This document shows positions 1 through 9,535 of a stretch of DNA of 64,000 nucleotides, in pieces. The position numbers and the translations under genes were made by a program. This DNA is from Bacteroides uniformis (GTDB lineage: Bacteria > Bacteroidota > Bacteroidia > Bacteroidales > Bacteroidaceae), in NCBI RefSeq assembly GCF_025147485.1, contig NZ_CP102263.1:881501-945500 (forward strand), given 5' to 3'. Below the pieces are notes generated by a model that saw nothing but the letters and a program-made list of their open reading frames with translations, was not told the origin of the DNA and made no database searches. The number at the start of each line of letters is the position of its first letter. Position 1 is the stretch's first letter.

Positions 1-1110
1 ATAATTACAGATATAACGATAACGGCGGTCACGTACGCCCCCCTGCTGGTCATAACACTTATCCATACGGTCACGTGCGGCAAAAACATAGCGCCGCGAT
101 GGCGAAGCATATTTCCCAGCAAATGCCTTGCCATCCATATAGGCAGGAGGCTTGATACCCGCCAATGAAAGAATCGTTGGTGGAATGTCAATGACACTGC
201 GAAGTCCATCATCAATACTGCCGGCCAACCGTCCGTCCGGATAACGGATAATGAGAGGAATATGGGTACCAACCTCTGTTATTTCACGTTTCTGCCGAGG
301 AAGCGGTCCACCATTATCCGAATAAAAGATAAGAATGGTATTATCCCACTCGCCTGCCGCCCTCAATTCATCAATCATCTGGCGGACAAAACAATCCATG
401 CGGTAAATATTGCTGTACATGACAGCAATATCGCGGCGCACAATGCTGTCCTCAGGATAATAGGGTGGCAACACCACATCGTCGGGAGAGACGTAAAGCG
501 TATCCTTCGCACTTTCCCACACCTTTTGCTCATGCGAGGCAAGGGTATTGAATATAGCGAAAAAAGGCATCCCTTTAGGACGGTTGCGCCAATGCGCCTG
601 CCTGCCACATTCGTCCCAAGCGGTCAAAGGCGGTAGAAACTGATAGTCGGTTTTCGGGTTGTTCGTACAATAATAGCCAGCGGCACGCAACAGCTCGGTA
701 TAGCACTTTATTCCCTCGGGTAACACAATATCGTAACCGGTTACCGCCGGTGGACGTGCAATCTGCCCCCCTTGCGTACGCATATAGTTGGCATTGATAT
801 GCGTGGGATACATTCCCGTAATAAGTGCCGCACGCGAAGGAGCACTAACACCCACTGTCCCATAAATGCTGGTATAGCGTATACCCTCTGCCGCAAGGGC
901 GTCAATAGTCGGAGTCACTGCCACACTGTCACCGAAACAGTGCAGCCAAGGACCGATGTCTTCACATACCACACAAACAATGTTTGGGCTAACAGCATCT
1001 CCATCCTCTGTGGTAGAGACAGGGATCCCACCGGCCTTGACCTCCTGCGATACAGTACAAGCAGCCCAAACGGTACTACCATATAAAAAAGAGTGTATTA
1101 TCTGTTTCAT
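1..1110 (-). CDS. Sulfatase, serine-type, C-terminus outside window (partial)
   Basis: Secreted arylsulfatase-family (S1) enzyme that would remove sulfate esters from a glycan in the periplasm. The frame opens at ATG 1110 and stays open to base 1, so about 370 residues are visible and the C-terminus is missing. The sulfatase core motif V-S-A-P-S-R lies at residues 88-93, so Ser89 is the residue to be oxidised to formylglycine. The usual N-terminal metal-binding DD pair reads E50-D51 here, which is unusual. An S-D-N-G-G metal motif and a G-T-H-I-P-L segment follow. The N-terminus is only a weak signal peptide. It lies 19 bp downstream of the GH43-like gene and is probably cotranscribed. The family is certain; substrate position and subfamily cannot be told from sequence alone. 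Confidence 0.88.
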   Translation of the reverse strand, partial: MKQIIHSFLYGSTVWAACTVSQEVKAGGIPVSTTEDGDAVSPNIVCVVCEDIGPWLHCFGDSVAVTPTIDALAAEGIRYTSIYGTVGVSAPSRAALITGMYPTHINANYMRTQGGQIARPPAVTGYDIVLPEGIKCYTELLRAAGYYCTNNPKTDYQFLPPLTAWDECGRQAHWRNRPKGMPFFAIFNTLASHEQKVWESAKDTLYVSPDDVVLPPYYPEDSIVRRDIAVMYSNIYRMDCFVRQMIDELRAAGEWDNTILIFYSDNGGPLPRQKREITEVGTHIPLIIRYPDGRLAGSIDDGLRSVIDIPPTILSLAGIKPPAYMDGKAFAGKYASPSRRYVFAARDRMDKCYDQQGGVRDRRYRYICNY

Positions 1111-1129
1111 TACTGTTCATTTTACACAA

Positions 1130-2866
1130 TCAGTGCGCCTCTCGAAGAAAAACACGTTGCGAAATACCATTTTCATTGAATGCCTCGATGGCAAAATAAT
1201 ATTTTTGTCCTACCGTGAGGGCACGTAAGTCTAATGAATTATCGCCATATACCATCCACGAACTATACAATTTATCAGGAGCAACACCCCACAATACATT
1301 ATAGCCTTGCGCACCCTTCACCGCTTTCCAAGAAATGCGGACATTACGTTCGTCCGCTTCACGCACTACCGTAAAACCTTTTACCGTAGCCGGTTTTTTC
1401 CCACGTCCCAAACCGAACACGCGAATATTCCCCATTGCCAGATTCTTGCCCGGCACGTAATGGTGGCGATAACGAATATAGCGTGCTTCTATCGGTTGAT
1501 CCAGTTCTATGTAATTATGAGGGGCATCACGGAAACTGTTGCGATAGTCCACCAATACCCGCCAACGGGCACCATCCACCGAAGCTTCTACAAGATAGCG
1601 TTGCCGGAGGTTTGGCATACGTCCCCAAAATCCGGTTTCCTCATAGTCAAAGAAATTCAGTTGCAAGGCATACACGTCACTCACTTCTTCAAGGTCTATC
1701 TCCACCCATTGCTTATCGTCATTTTTTCCGGCCACCCAGAAGGTTTTCAAGTTCTCGTCCGTCACATTTTCCACCGGATAACTTTCCAATTGCGAAGAAG
1801 CCTTCACGGGTTTGCCATAAGAAAGCAACATCCAGCCCCGGAAACCACCGCTTGTCGTCTGTCGCGAAACCTGGTCGGGAGAATAGTGAGGATAGTCACC
1901 GAAGTAAGTATCAGAGTACATCACACCGTCTTCATCAAAAAATGTAGGAAACATACATAACCTACGCTCAAACTTATAATTAATGGACAGATGGATTGTA
2001 CCGAAATGCCAGTATATTCCTCCCGGACCACAAACCGTACTTCCATGCCCGGCACCGGTAGCAAATCCTCCCGGCTTGTAGCAGAACGGATTATGAGCCG
2101 CGTACTGAAAGGGACCCAAAGGAGATTTTCCTACATAAACACCGTCACCATACACATTGAACTGAGTGCCCGGAGCGGCATATTGCAAATAATATTTCCC
2201 ATTGTGTTTCGTCATCCACGCACCCTCGATGAATGGCTTGATGTCACTGGTATGATTTTCGCCAAAACGTTCCCACCCATGAATGTCAGGACGGAGAAAG
2301 AGCAGTGAATCCGGCTTTTTCGCTATCGGCAGGAATTTATTCTTCATATCAAGTTCCTTACCACGGATAGGCCAACGGTTGGAAGACCCCCAATACATAT
2401 AAGCACGTTCATCATCATCAATGAAAAGGGCAGGATCCTGAAGGTCGTGGAGTACCGATGGCACTGCCTTCCAGTCCCCCCGTTTGGGATTATCGGTATA
2501 AAGTATGCTCATGGCTCCGGATGGATTCCCACAAACATAGAGTATGGAATCTTTATAATTATGGGCAGCAGGAGCATTGCAACCTTCGAAATACCATTTT
2601 TCGGGAGTAATAAAGTCCCAATTCAGCAAGTCCTTGGAATGCCAGTAACCCCAGGAACGGGTAACGAACATATAATACTCCCCCCGAAACTCCACTACAG
2701 CAGGGTCGGCACCCGAACGATAAGACTTGCCCAAATGGGAATTGTGAAAAGGATAAGTATAGTCCAGATTAAGAGGGTTACAGTAGGTAGTAGTACGATA
2801 TTGTGCATGTAATGAACCGACGAACAACAACATCAACCAAGCGATGCAATACGACTTTTTATCCAT
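1130..2866 (-). CDS. GH43-like glycosidase with discoidin and FN3-like domains (copy A)
   Basis: Predicted secreted five-bladed-propeller glycoside hydrolase of the GH43 type (578 aa). The signal peptide ends near G-S-L-H-A-Q (residue 22). The GH43 triad is visible as Asp54 (S-G-A-D-P-A), Asp144 (L-Q-D-P-A) and Glu214 (I-E-G-A-W). About residues 340-470 resemble an F5/8 type C (discoidin, CBM32-like) domain with a W-V-E-I-D-L segment, and the last ~85 residues look like fibronectin type III. I place the start at ATG 2866 because the frame's earlier start, at 2875, is TTG. It is a tandem paralogue of the next gene upstream (2951-4684), with near-identical domain order. GH43 members act on arabinosides, xylosides or galactosides; the exact specificity is not readable here. 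Confidence 0.85.
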   Translation of the reverse strand: MDKKSYCIAWLMLLFVGSLHAQYRTTTYCNPLNLDYTYPFHNSHLGKSYRSGADPAVVEFRGEYYMFVTRSWGYWHSKDLLNWDFITPEKWYFEGCNAPAAHNYKDSILYVCGNPSGAMSILYTDNPKRGDWKAVPSVLHDLQDPALFIDDDERAYMYWGSSNRWPIRGKELDMKNKFLPIAKKPDSLLFLRPDIHGWERFGENHTSDIKPFIEGAWMTKHNGKYYLQYAAPGTQFNVYGDGVYVGKSPLGPFQYAAHNPFCYKPGGFATGAGHGSTVCGPGGIYWHFGTIHLSINYKFERRLCMFPTFFDEDGVMYSDTYFGDYPHYSPDQVSRQTTSGGFRGWMLLSYGKPVKASSQLESYPVENVTDENLKTFWVAGKNDDKQWVEIDLEEVSDVYALQLNFFDYEETGFWGRMPNLRQRYLVEASVDGARWRVLVDYRNSFRDAPHNYIELDQPIEARYIRYRHHYVPGKNLAMGNIRVFGLGRGKKPATVKGFTVVREADERNVRISWKAVKGAQGYNVLWGVAPDKLYSSWMVYGDNSLDLRALTVGQKYYFAIEAFNENGISQRVFLREAH

Positions 2867-2904
2867 AGCTGACAATAAACAAAATACACATAAAACGACA
2901 AATA

Positions 2905-2936
2905 AGGGTGTGTCAAAACGGTTGATGGCACACCCT
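2905..2936 (-). terminator. Hairpin between the two GH43-like genes
   Basis: Eight-bp arms AGGGTGTG (2905-2912) and CACACCCT (2929-2936) form a hairpin in the 84-bp gap after the upstream paralogue. On the minus strand it is followed by the moderately T-rich TTATTTGTCGTTTT. It may terminate, or attenuate readthrough into the second copy. Confidence 0.55.
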
Positions 2937-2950
2937 CATTTTACAACACA

Positions 2951-4684
2951 TTATTTCACTTCTTTAACGACAGAAATTTGAGATACACCGTTTTCATTGA
3001 AAGCTTCGATAGCAAAATAATATTTCTGGTCGGTAGAAAGACATTTCATCAGATGCCTACACTCGTCACCATACACCATCCAAGAACTGTAAAGCTTGTC
3101 CGGCGCAATACCCCAAAGGATGTTGTATCCTTGTGCACCTTTCACCGGTTTCCAAGTCAGCGTGATGTCACGGCGATCTTCGTGACGGCGAGGGTCAAAT
3201 GTCTTCACTTGAGCAGGCGCCTTACCTTCGCCCAGACCGAAAATACGGATGGCAGAAATGGAAAGGTGCGGTGTGGGAACATGGATGTTTTTGTAACGTA
3301 CATAACGTACCCGGGCAGGGATTTCCAGTTCCACATAATCGTGCGGAGTGTCTTTGAAACTGTTGCTACGGTTGACAAGACGTATCCAGTTGACGCCATC
3401 TACGGAACCTTCGATAGTGTAACGGTGGCGCAAATCGGGATAACGACCATACATATCACTCTTATAATCGTTGTAATTCACCTGAATAGCGTTTACAGTG
3501 GCAGGTGCCTGAAGGTCTATCTCCACCCACTGCGTTTCATCGTTGGAAGAAGCCAGCCAATAGGTCTTGCAATTCTCGTCCGTCAATCCGGCAGCTGTAT
3601 GACCCTCTACAGCCGAAGAACCTCTGGCAGGCTTGTTGTAAGAAAGAAGCATCCAGCCGCGGAACTCCCCTTTCTTTCCCGGCATAGTAGGTGCATAACG
3701 GGGATAATCTCCAAAACGGGTGTCACAATACATGATGCCGTCTTCGTCAAAATAAGTAGGGAACATGCAGAGACGGCGTTCCCAGTGCATATTAATGGGC
3801 AGAGCCATAGAACCGAAATGCCAATATTGCCTACCTGGTCCGAGCACCGTACTTCCATGACCGGCACCGTTGATATAACCGCCAGGCTTATAGGAAATGG
3901 GGTTATGTTTCTGATAGGTATAAGGTCCCATCGGATGGTCGGCCACATATACACCATCGGCATATACATTGAACTGAGTGCCCGGAGCAGCATATTGCAT
4001 GTAATACCTCCCGTTGTGCTTTGTCAACCACGGTCCTTCGATATAGCCGCCCAGCACGGTATCGGCATGATTTTCTCCAAAACGTTCCCAACCATGTTTC
4101 TCTGGGTCGAGATTGAAAAGTTCCAGCTTCTCGCCTTCTTGTATGAAACGATGGTTCTTGTTGAGCTTCATGCCGCGAATGGGCCACTTGTTGGAAGAGC
4201 CCCAGAACATGTAAGCACTGCCGTCATCATCAAGAAAAAGGTCAGGGTCTTGCAAGTTGGTGATGATGGCAGGAGTGGCTTTCCAGTTACCCGACTTGGG
4301 GTTGTCGGTATAAAGCACACTCATCACACCCGAAGGATCGCCACAGACATAAAGTACTGAATCCTTGTAGTTATGTGCCGCCGGAGCGTTACAACCTTGT
4401 GGATACCAGTTTTCCCCCGGATTGATAAAATTCCAGTTTTGCAAATCCGTAGAATGCCAGTAGCCGTGCGTACGGGTAACGAACATATAATATTCTCCAC
4501 GAAACTCTACTACGGCAGGGTCGGCACCCGAGCGGTAGGAGATATCTTTCGAAGAATTGTATATCATATAGGTATAGTCTACATTCAGCGGATTACAATA
4601 AGTATCCATGCGCATGTCCTGCGCCAAAAGGGGAGACGCCAAGCATAATAATGCCAGCAGCAGATTAGTAATCAGTCTTCTCAT
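2951..4684 (-). CDS. GH43-like glycosidase with discoidin and FN3-like domains (copy B)
   Basis: Secreted GH43-like enzyme of 577 aa with the same architecture as its downstream paralogue: signal peptide (cleavage near L-L-A-Q, residue 22), catalytic propeller to about residue 340, discoidin-like carbohydrate-binding domain, then an FN3-like tail. The predicted catalytic residues are Asp55 (S-G-A-D-P-A), Asp146 (L-Q-D-P-D) and Glu216 (I-E-G-P-W). Differences from copy A cluster around the third catalytic segment and loops such as residues 176-212, which could separate their specificities. It starts at an ATG 56 bp downstream of the sulfatase stop. Role inferred from context: removal of a side chain or terminal sugar from the sulfated PUL substrate, after import or at the surface. 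Confidence 0.86.
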   Translation of the reverse strand: MRRLITNLLLALLCLASPLLAQDMRMDTYCNPLNVDYTYMIYNSSKDISYRSGADPAVVEFRGEYYMFVTRTHGYWHSTDLQNWNFINPGENWYPQGCNAPAAHNYKDSVLYVCGDPSGVMSVLYTDNPKSGNWKATPAIITNLQDPDLFLDDDGSAYMFWGSSNKWPIRGMKLNKNHRFIQEGEKLELFNLDPEKHGWERFGENHADTVLGGYIEGPWLTKHNGRYYMQYAAPGTQFNVYADGVYVADHPMGPYTYQKHNPISYKPGGYINGAGHGSTVLGPGRQYWHFGSMALPINMHWERRLCMFPTYFDEDGIMYCDTRFGDYPRYAPTMPGKKGEFRGWMLLSYNKPARGSSAVEGHTAAGLTDENCKTYWLASSNDETQWVEIDLQAPATVNAIQVNYNDYKSDMYGRYPDLRHRYTIEGSVDGVNWIRLVNRSNSFKDTPHDYVELEIPARVRYVRYKNIHVPTPHLSISAIRIFGLGEGKAPAQVKTFDPRRHEDRRDITLTWKPVKGAQGYNILWGIAPDKLYSSWMVYGDECRHLMKCLSTDQKYYFAIEAFNENGVSQISVVKEVK

Positions 4685-4740
4685 TATTTTTTATCTTTAT
4701 TATCAGGTTATTAATGTTCAATATGTCTTCCGGTAGCTTT

Positions 4741-6309
4741 TCAGCGGCATAACTCCTGCGGCACATCGTATTCTTTTTGCAAGCGTGCCAGTTCAGCCTT
4801 CAGTTCGGTGGTAATCTTCTCCATTCCCTTCTTCCCATAAAGATTGTGCATCTCTTCAGGGTCTGTCTTGAGATCATAAAGTTCCCAATTGTCATCCACG
4901 TAGAAGTGCATCAGCTTGTAGCGTTCCATCTTCACACCGTAATGGGCACGCACGCTGTGGAAGCCGGGAAACTCATAATAGTGATAGTACAAGGACTTAC
5001 GCCAGTCGCGCGGTGTCTTGCCTTTTTCCACCAGTTCCTTGAACGAAACGCCCTGCATGTCCTGCGGAATGGAGATGCCGCACATATCAAGGAAAGTAGG
5101 AGCAAAGTCGATGTTCTGGGTCAGACCTGTAACTTGCGTACCCGGTTTGATATGTCCCGGCCAGCGCATCACCATCGGCATACCAAAAGACTCTTCGTAC
5201 ATGAAACGCTTGTCAAACCAGCCATGTTCGCCCAAGTAGAAGCCTTGATCGGTGGTATAGACTACAATCGTATTCTTGTCCAACCCCGTACGTTTGAGAT
5301 AGTCCAGTATCTCGCCCACACTCTCGTCCACACTTGCTACACAAGCCATGTAGTCTTGCAGGTAACGTTGGTATTTCCATTCAGCCACTTCCTTAAATGA
5401 ACGTGGCTTGGAATAGAACTCATTATTTCGATCGCGGTAAGCATCAAGGAAACGGCGGCGTTCTTCCGGTGTCATTGTTCCCATGAAAGCGTGCGGCCAA
5501 GGGTCAAAGAGCAGGCTGTCGCTATCGATACCCGCAACCATCTTCAAATCGTGACCTTCGTACATGTCACGGTATATATTCATCTTCTGCATCTGTGCTG
5601 CGTAACGTCCCTCATAGGCATCGTAATAATTATCGGGAAGCGGAAACTTGGCGTGTTCATACAAACGATAATGCCGTTCGGCAGGTACCCAATTGCGGTG
5701 AATGGCTTTGTGGTGCATCATCAGGAAGAACGGCTTGTTCTTGTCACGACCGTTGTCCATCCATTCCTCACAATATTGAGTAATGAGGTCGGTCACATAT
5801 CCTTTATGAATAGTAGTGTCCCCCTCGGTAATGAACTGTGGGTTACAGTATTCGCCTTGGTCATTGAGAATCATCCAATGGTCAAATCCCGTCGGCTTGG
5901 AAATAAGATGCCATTTACCGATGACGGCAGTCTCATAGCCGCCTTGTTGCAACAGTTTAGGCAACGTCTGCTGAGAGCCGTCGAAACCTAGTGCCCAATT
6001 CTTCATGAAGCCGTTCTTATGGCTATGCTTACCAGTAAGTATCGCGGCGCGACTGGGGCCTGAAATAGAATTACAGCAATAATTATTCCAGAACACAGCT
6101 CCTTCCTGCCCGATACGGTCAATATTAGGAGTAGGTGCCACTTTACCTATAGGATGACCATAGATACTCATAGCCTGCTGTGCATGGTCATCACTCATGA
6201 TAAAAATAATGTTAGGACGTTCACCGTCTTGCCTGCCTTGTTCCTGAGCCTGAACAGCAGGAACCAATGGAAGCATGGCAAGTCCTAAAGATAGTTTATG
6301 ATCCATCAT
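4741..6309 (-). CDS. Sulfatase, serine-type (GlcNAc-6-sulfatase-like)
   Basis: Secreted S1 sulfatase of 522 aa. After a signal peptide (A-V-Q-A-Q, about residue 22) comes the metal-binding M-S-D-D-H segment (Asp40, Asp41), then S-I-S-G-P-S-R with Ser83 as formylglycine precursor, G-K-W-H-L, and T-T-D-Q-G in place of the common S-D-N-G. Overall length, S-D-D-H-A-Q and the late D-D-N-W-E-L-Y-D-L segment recall the S1_11 group, which includes N-acetylglucosamine-6-sulfatases. That is an impression from family knowledge, not a demonstrated assignment. I use ATG 6309 (ATG 6306 is equally possible) because the frame's farthest start is TTG. It is 30 bp after the GH3 gene. Confidence 0.88.
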   Translation of the reverse strand: MMDHKLSLGLAMLPLVPAVQAQEQGRQDGERPNIIFIMSDDHAQQAMSIYGHPIGKVAPTPNIDRIGQEGAVFWNNYCCNSISGPSRAAILTGKHSHKNGFMKNWALGFDGSQQTLPKLLQQGGYETAVIGKWHLISKPTGFDHWMILNDQGEYCNPQFITEGDTTIHKGYVTDLITQYCEEWMDNGRDKNKPFFLMMHHKAIHRNWVPAERHYRLYEHAKFPLPDNYYDAYEGRYAAQMQKMNIYRDMYEGHDLKMVAGIDSDSLLFDPWPHAFMGTMTPEERRRFLDAYRDRNNEFYSKPRSFKEVAEWKYQRYLQDYMACVASVDESVGEILDYLKRTGLDKNTIVVYTTDQGFYLGEHGWFDKRFMYEESFGMPMVMRWPGHIKPGTQVTGLTQNIDFAPTFLDMCGISIPQDMQGVSFKELVEKGKTPRDWRKSLYYHYYEFPGFHSVRAHYGVKMERYKLMHFYVDDNWELYDLKTDPEEMHNLYGKKGMEKITTELKAELARLQKEYDVPQELCR

Positions 6310-6339
6310 CTTCAATGATTTATAAGATTTTTCAATTTA

Positions 6340-8610
6340 TCATATCAACGTAAAAACAGATTCATTCCGCTCATCTGCCGACGATGTTCCTACCCAGAGC
6401 CGGAATTCCCCCGGTTCCACCTGCATCTTCATATCAGCACCACAAAAGGCAAGGTCTTCTTCAGTCAGCACAAATGTCAGCGACTTCTTCTCGCCAGCCT
6501 TGAGATACAGCTTTTGAAAACCCTTCAATTCTTTCACCGGACGAGTCACACTTCCCACAAGGTCGCGAATATAAAGCTGTACCACCTCTTCACCACCGAC
6601 TTTACCGATATTGGCTACATCCACTGTAACGGTAAGTGTTTCCCCCTTTTTCAGCTCCTCCTTGTCCAACTTCAAGTTATCCACCTCAAAGCTAGTATAA
6701 CTTAAGCCATATCCAAAAGGATAAAGCGGAGAATTGGGACAGTCAATATAAGAAGACTTGTAATCCATCTTCGGATTGTCCGGAGGAAGCGGTCGTCCGG
6801 TGTTCTTGTGGTTATAGTAAAGCGGGAGCTGCCCCACCGAACGTGGAAAACTCATTGTCAGCTTTCCGGCAGGATTATAGTCGCCTGCGATGACATCGGC
6901 AATGGCATGACCACCCATCGTGCCCGGATACCAGGCTTCGAGAATAGCATCCATATTCTCGTCCTCCCAAGTAAGTTCCAGCGGACGACCGTTCATCAAT
7001 ACCAATCCGATGGGCTTACCCGTTTTCTTAAGTTCCTTCAGCAAGTCGCGCTGCGAAGCAGGCAGGGTGATGTCCGTGCGGCAAGCAGCCTCGGCACTCC
7101 AGTTCTGGTCTTCACCGGCAGCAACCAGAATGACATCTGCCTGACGAGCCACGGACACAGCTTGTGCAAATCCTGCAGTTCCAGGCTTACGAAGATCGCA
7201 GCCTTCGGCATAAAGAAAACGTACGTTCGAGTTTCCGTACTTTTTTTCCAACCCTTCAAAAAGAGTGACACTCCGTTGACGGTCTCCCCGTCCACCCCAA
7301 CCACCGTTCACACTGTTACGTTCTTTCACCATAGGGCCTATCAAAGCTACAGTCTTACGTTCGGAGGGTTGTATCGGGAAAAAGTCATTCTCATTCTTCA
7401 ACAATACTACCGACTTACGAGCAGCATCGCGCGCTGCTTCCAAGAACTCGGGTTTCATGATAGTAGCCTTCTCACGCTCCTCATTCAGATAGCGGTAAGG
7501 ATCGTCCATAATGCCTAAAAGGAATTTCATCTCCAGAATGCGGCGTACGGCATTATCAATGGTTTCTTCGTTCACCTTGCCCTCTTTCACGGCTTGCAGC
7601 AGATGTGCATGAAACACACCTCCGGTCATATCCATCTCGATGCCCGCATTGGCAGCCAACTCGGCGGCATGAGCCTCGTCGCGTGCCACGCCGTGGGGAA
7701 CAAGCTCATTGATAGCCGTATAATCCGTCACTACAAAACCGTTGAACCTCCACTCATCGCGAAGCACATCCTGATAAAGGAACTTACTGGAAGTGCAAGG
7801 CACACCGGAAATCTCATTGAAGGCAGTCATGAAAGTAGCCACACCCGCATCTTTGGCAGCCTTGAAAGGTGGGAAATAAATATCGCGCAAAGAGCGCTCG
7901 GACACATCAGTCGTATTATAATCACGACCAGCTTCAGCAGCACCATATGCACAGAAGTGTTTGGCGCAAGCCAGCATCTTGTCCAGCCGCATCAAGTCTT
8001 CGGGCTTCTCACCCTGGAAACCGCGTACACGTGCGGCAGAGAGCAATGAACCCAGATAAGGATCCTCACCAGAGCCTTCCATTACCCGTCCCCAACGTGC
8101 ATCACGTGAAATGTCCACCATGGGGGCAAAAGTCCAGTTAACACCCACTGCCGAAGCTTCGGCAGCGGCAATGGACGCACTTCTTTCTGCCAGTTCAGCG
8201 TCCCAGGCACACGACTCGGCCAAAGGAATAGGGAATATCGTTTTAAAACCGTGTATCACATCGAAAGCAAAAAGCACTGGAATCTTCAACCGGGATTCCG
8301 CTAGTGCCGTCTCTTGTGTCTTGCGGATGGCGGCAGAAGAAGTGGCATGGAAAAGACTGCCTATGTATCCTTTCTTCAATAGAGGTTCAATGTCCGTATT
8401 TACTTGCGGACCGGTCACAATATCGCTCTTGGCAGAATATTGGGTCATCTGACCTATTTTCTCTTCAAGTGTCATCAAGGCAAGTACAGAATCGACACGC
8501 TCTTCTATCCGTTTGTCACCGCTGTAACTCTGCCAATCACCGGCTCCTGAAGTACATGCCATACCCACAGAAAGTATCAGGGCAGCTCCAATCAATAATT
8601 TCTTTTTCAT
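6340..8610 (-). CDS. GH3 beta-glycosidase (BglX-like), probable lipoprotein
   Basis: Exo-acting beta-glycosidase of family GH3, 756 aa, near the usual length for Bacteroides BglX-type enzymes. The order is signal peptide with a possible lipid-attachment Cys19 (weak lipobox G-M-A-C), N-terminal TIM barrel, alpha/beta sandwich, and a fibronectin-like C-terminal domain. The nucleophile is Asp296 in V-V-T-D-Y. The K-H-F and G-R-D-Y-N substrate-binding segments are at residues 217-233. It probably releases terminal beta-glucose or a related sugar from oligosaccharides made by the GH144-type enzyme encoded two genes upstream. It is 11 bp downstream of the phosphatase-family lipoprotein gene, so the two are surely cotranscribed. 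Confidence 0.93.
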   Translation of the reverse strand: MKKKLLIGAALILSVGMACTSGAGDWQSYSGDKRIEERVDSVLALMTLEEKIGQMTQYSAKSDIVTGPQVNTDIEPLLKKGYIGSLFHATSSAAIRKTQETALAESRLKIPVLFAFDVIHGFKTIFPIPLAESCAWDAELAERSASIAAAEASAVGVNWTFAPMVDISRDARWGRVMEGSGEDPYLGSLLSAARVRGFQGEKPEDLMRLDKMLACAKHFCAYGAAEAGRDYNTTDVSERSLRDIYFPPFKAAKDAGVATFMTAFNEISGVPCTSSKFLYQDVLRDEWRFNGFVVTDYTAINELVPHGVARDEAHAAELAANAGIEMDMTGGVFHAHLLQAVKEGKVNEETIDNAVRRILEMKFLLGIMDDPYRYLNEEREKATIMKPEFLEAARDAARKSVVLLKNENDFFPIQPSERKTVALIGPMVKERNSVNGGWGGRGDRQRSVTLFEGLEKKYGNSNVRFLYAEGCDLRKPGTAGFAQAVSVARQADVILVAAGEDQNWSAEAACRTDITLPASQRDLLKELKKTGKPIGLVLMNGRPLELTWEDENMDAILEAWYPGTMGGHAIADVIAGDYNPAGKLTMSFPRSVGQLPLYYNHKNTGRPLPPDNPKMDYKSSYIDCPNSPLYPFGYGLSYTSFEVDNLKLDKEELKKGETLTVTVDVANIGKVGGEEVVQLYIRDLVGSVTRPVKELKGFQKLYLKAGEKKSLTFVLTEEDLAFCGADMKMQVEPGEFRLWVGTSSADERNESVFTLI

Positions 8611-8621
8611 AGTAAATGCTT

Positions 8622-9473
8622 TTATAGTTTTAAGATAGCCATTACGGGAGCATGATCGGAGAGATAGCCGTTGTCCGGCTTATCATCAATGGTTCGGTAA
8701 CGCTCCACCTCTACAGCACCTTTTATAAAAATAAAATCTATCAACCTACGTTTCTCTACCGGGATGCGCCCGAAGTCATGGAAACTCCATGTCGGTCCGT
8801 AAGCGACTTTCGCCGTAACGCAAGCATTCTTCATTCCACCTTCCGTCAATACAGTGACCGGCTCGGAATCTACCGTTCCATTAAAGTCTCTGGTAACAAT
8901 TACCGGAAGGTCACCCGCCATTTGTTTTATCTTCTCAAGTATCAGCACGGCACTTTCGCGACGTGCCACTTTACCTACATGATCGAAATGAGTATTGAAA
9001 GCAGCTATTTCCCTACCACTCACCTTGTCTTTCAGTACCGCCCAAGTCACAATACGCTCGCAAGCCGCATCCCAGCCTTTCTTTCCGATGGAATCAGGAG
9101 TTTCACTCAGCCCAAAATTTCCACTCTTCAATAGTTCGAAACGGTCTGTCTTATAGAAAAGAGAGCAATACTCACCTTTCTCTTCTCCATCTGCACGACC
9201 TACACCGAGAGCGGTATATTGCGGAAGACGCTCCTTCAAGTCATCGAGTTGGTTCTTCACCACCTCTTGCATGCCTATAATGTCCGGAGCATAATAAGCA
9301 ATCATTTGTGCCGCATGGTCCTTGCGGTATTTCCAATTGTTCATACTGTCCGCCACATGATCCAGACGGATGTTGAACGACATCACCTCTACTTTGGCTT
9401 CCGGTTGCCTGCCGCACGAGGCGACAAGCAATGCGAAAACAACCAATACACTATTGATAAACACGTTTTTCAT
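8622..9473 (-). CDS. Endonuclease/exonuclease/phosphatase-family lipoprotein
   Basis: A 283-aa lipoprotein (lipobox L-V-A-S-C, Cys20) with the EEP fold shared by DNase I, sphingomyelinases and inositol phosphatases. Visible active-site residues are Asn34 (S-F-N-I-R), Glu70 (M-Q-E), His162 (N-T-H-F-D), Asp196/Asn198 and the terminal Ser272-Asp273-His274. The family's T-G-D-F-N motif reads T-R-D-F-N here, an unusual Gly-to-Arg change at 195. Homologues often sit in PULs, where a role as a phospho(di)esterase acting on substituted glycans has been suspected; the substrate is unknown. It lies between the GH144-type gene and the GH3 gene. Confidence 0.85.
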   Translation of the reverse strand: MKNVFINSVLVVFALLVASCGRQPEAKVEVMSFNIRLDHVADSMNNWKYRKDHAAQMIAYYAPDIIGMQEVVKNQLDDLKERLPQYTALGVGRADGEEKGEYCSLFYKTDRFELLKSGNFGLSETPDSIGKKGWDAACERIVTWAVLKDKVSGREIAAFNTHFDHVGKVARRESAVLILEKIKQMAGDLPVIVTRDFNGTVDSEPVTVLTEGGMKNACVTAKVAYGPTWSFHDFGRIPVEKRRLIDFIFIKGAVEVERYRTIDDKPDNGYLSDHAPVMAILKL

Positions 9474-9535
9474 GGTTACAAACCTTTTTAATCTATGTAA
9501 AACCTAATCAAAATCAAAGAATCCTATCAAACAAC

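Noticed and set aside
2978..4360. A 460-codon plus-strand open frame opposite the second GH43-like gene
   Set aside because: It lies wholly antisense to a gene with intact GH43 motifs, shows no family motif, and similar mirror frames occur opposite most long genes here because of codon bias.
1130..4684. Assignment of the GH43-like pair to GH117 (anhydro-galactosidase)
   Set aside because: The propeller triad fits both clans, but the discoidin and FN3-like additions and the PUL context give no agarose or porphyran signature; GH43-like is the safer call.
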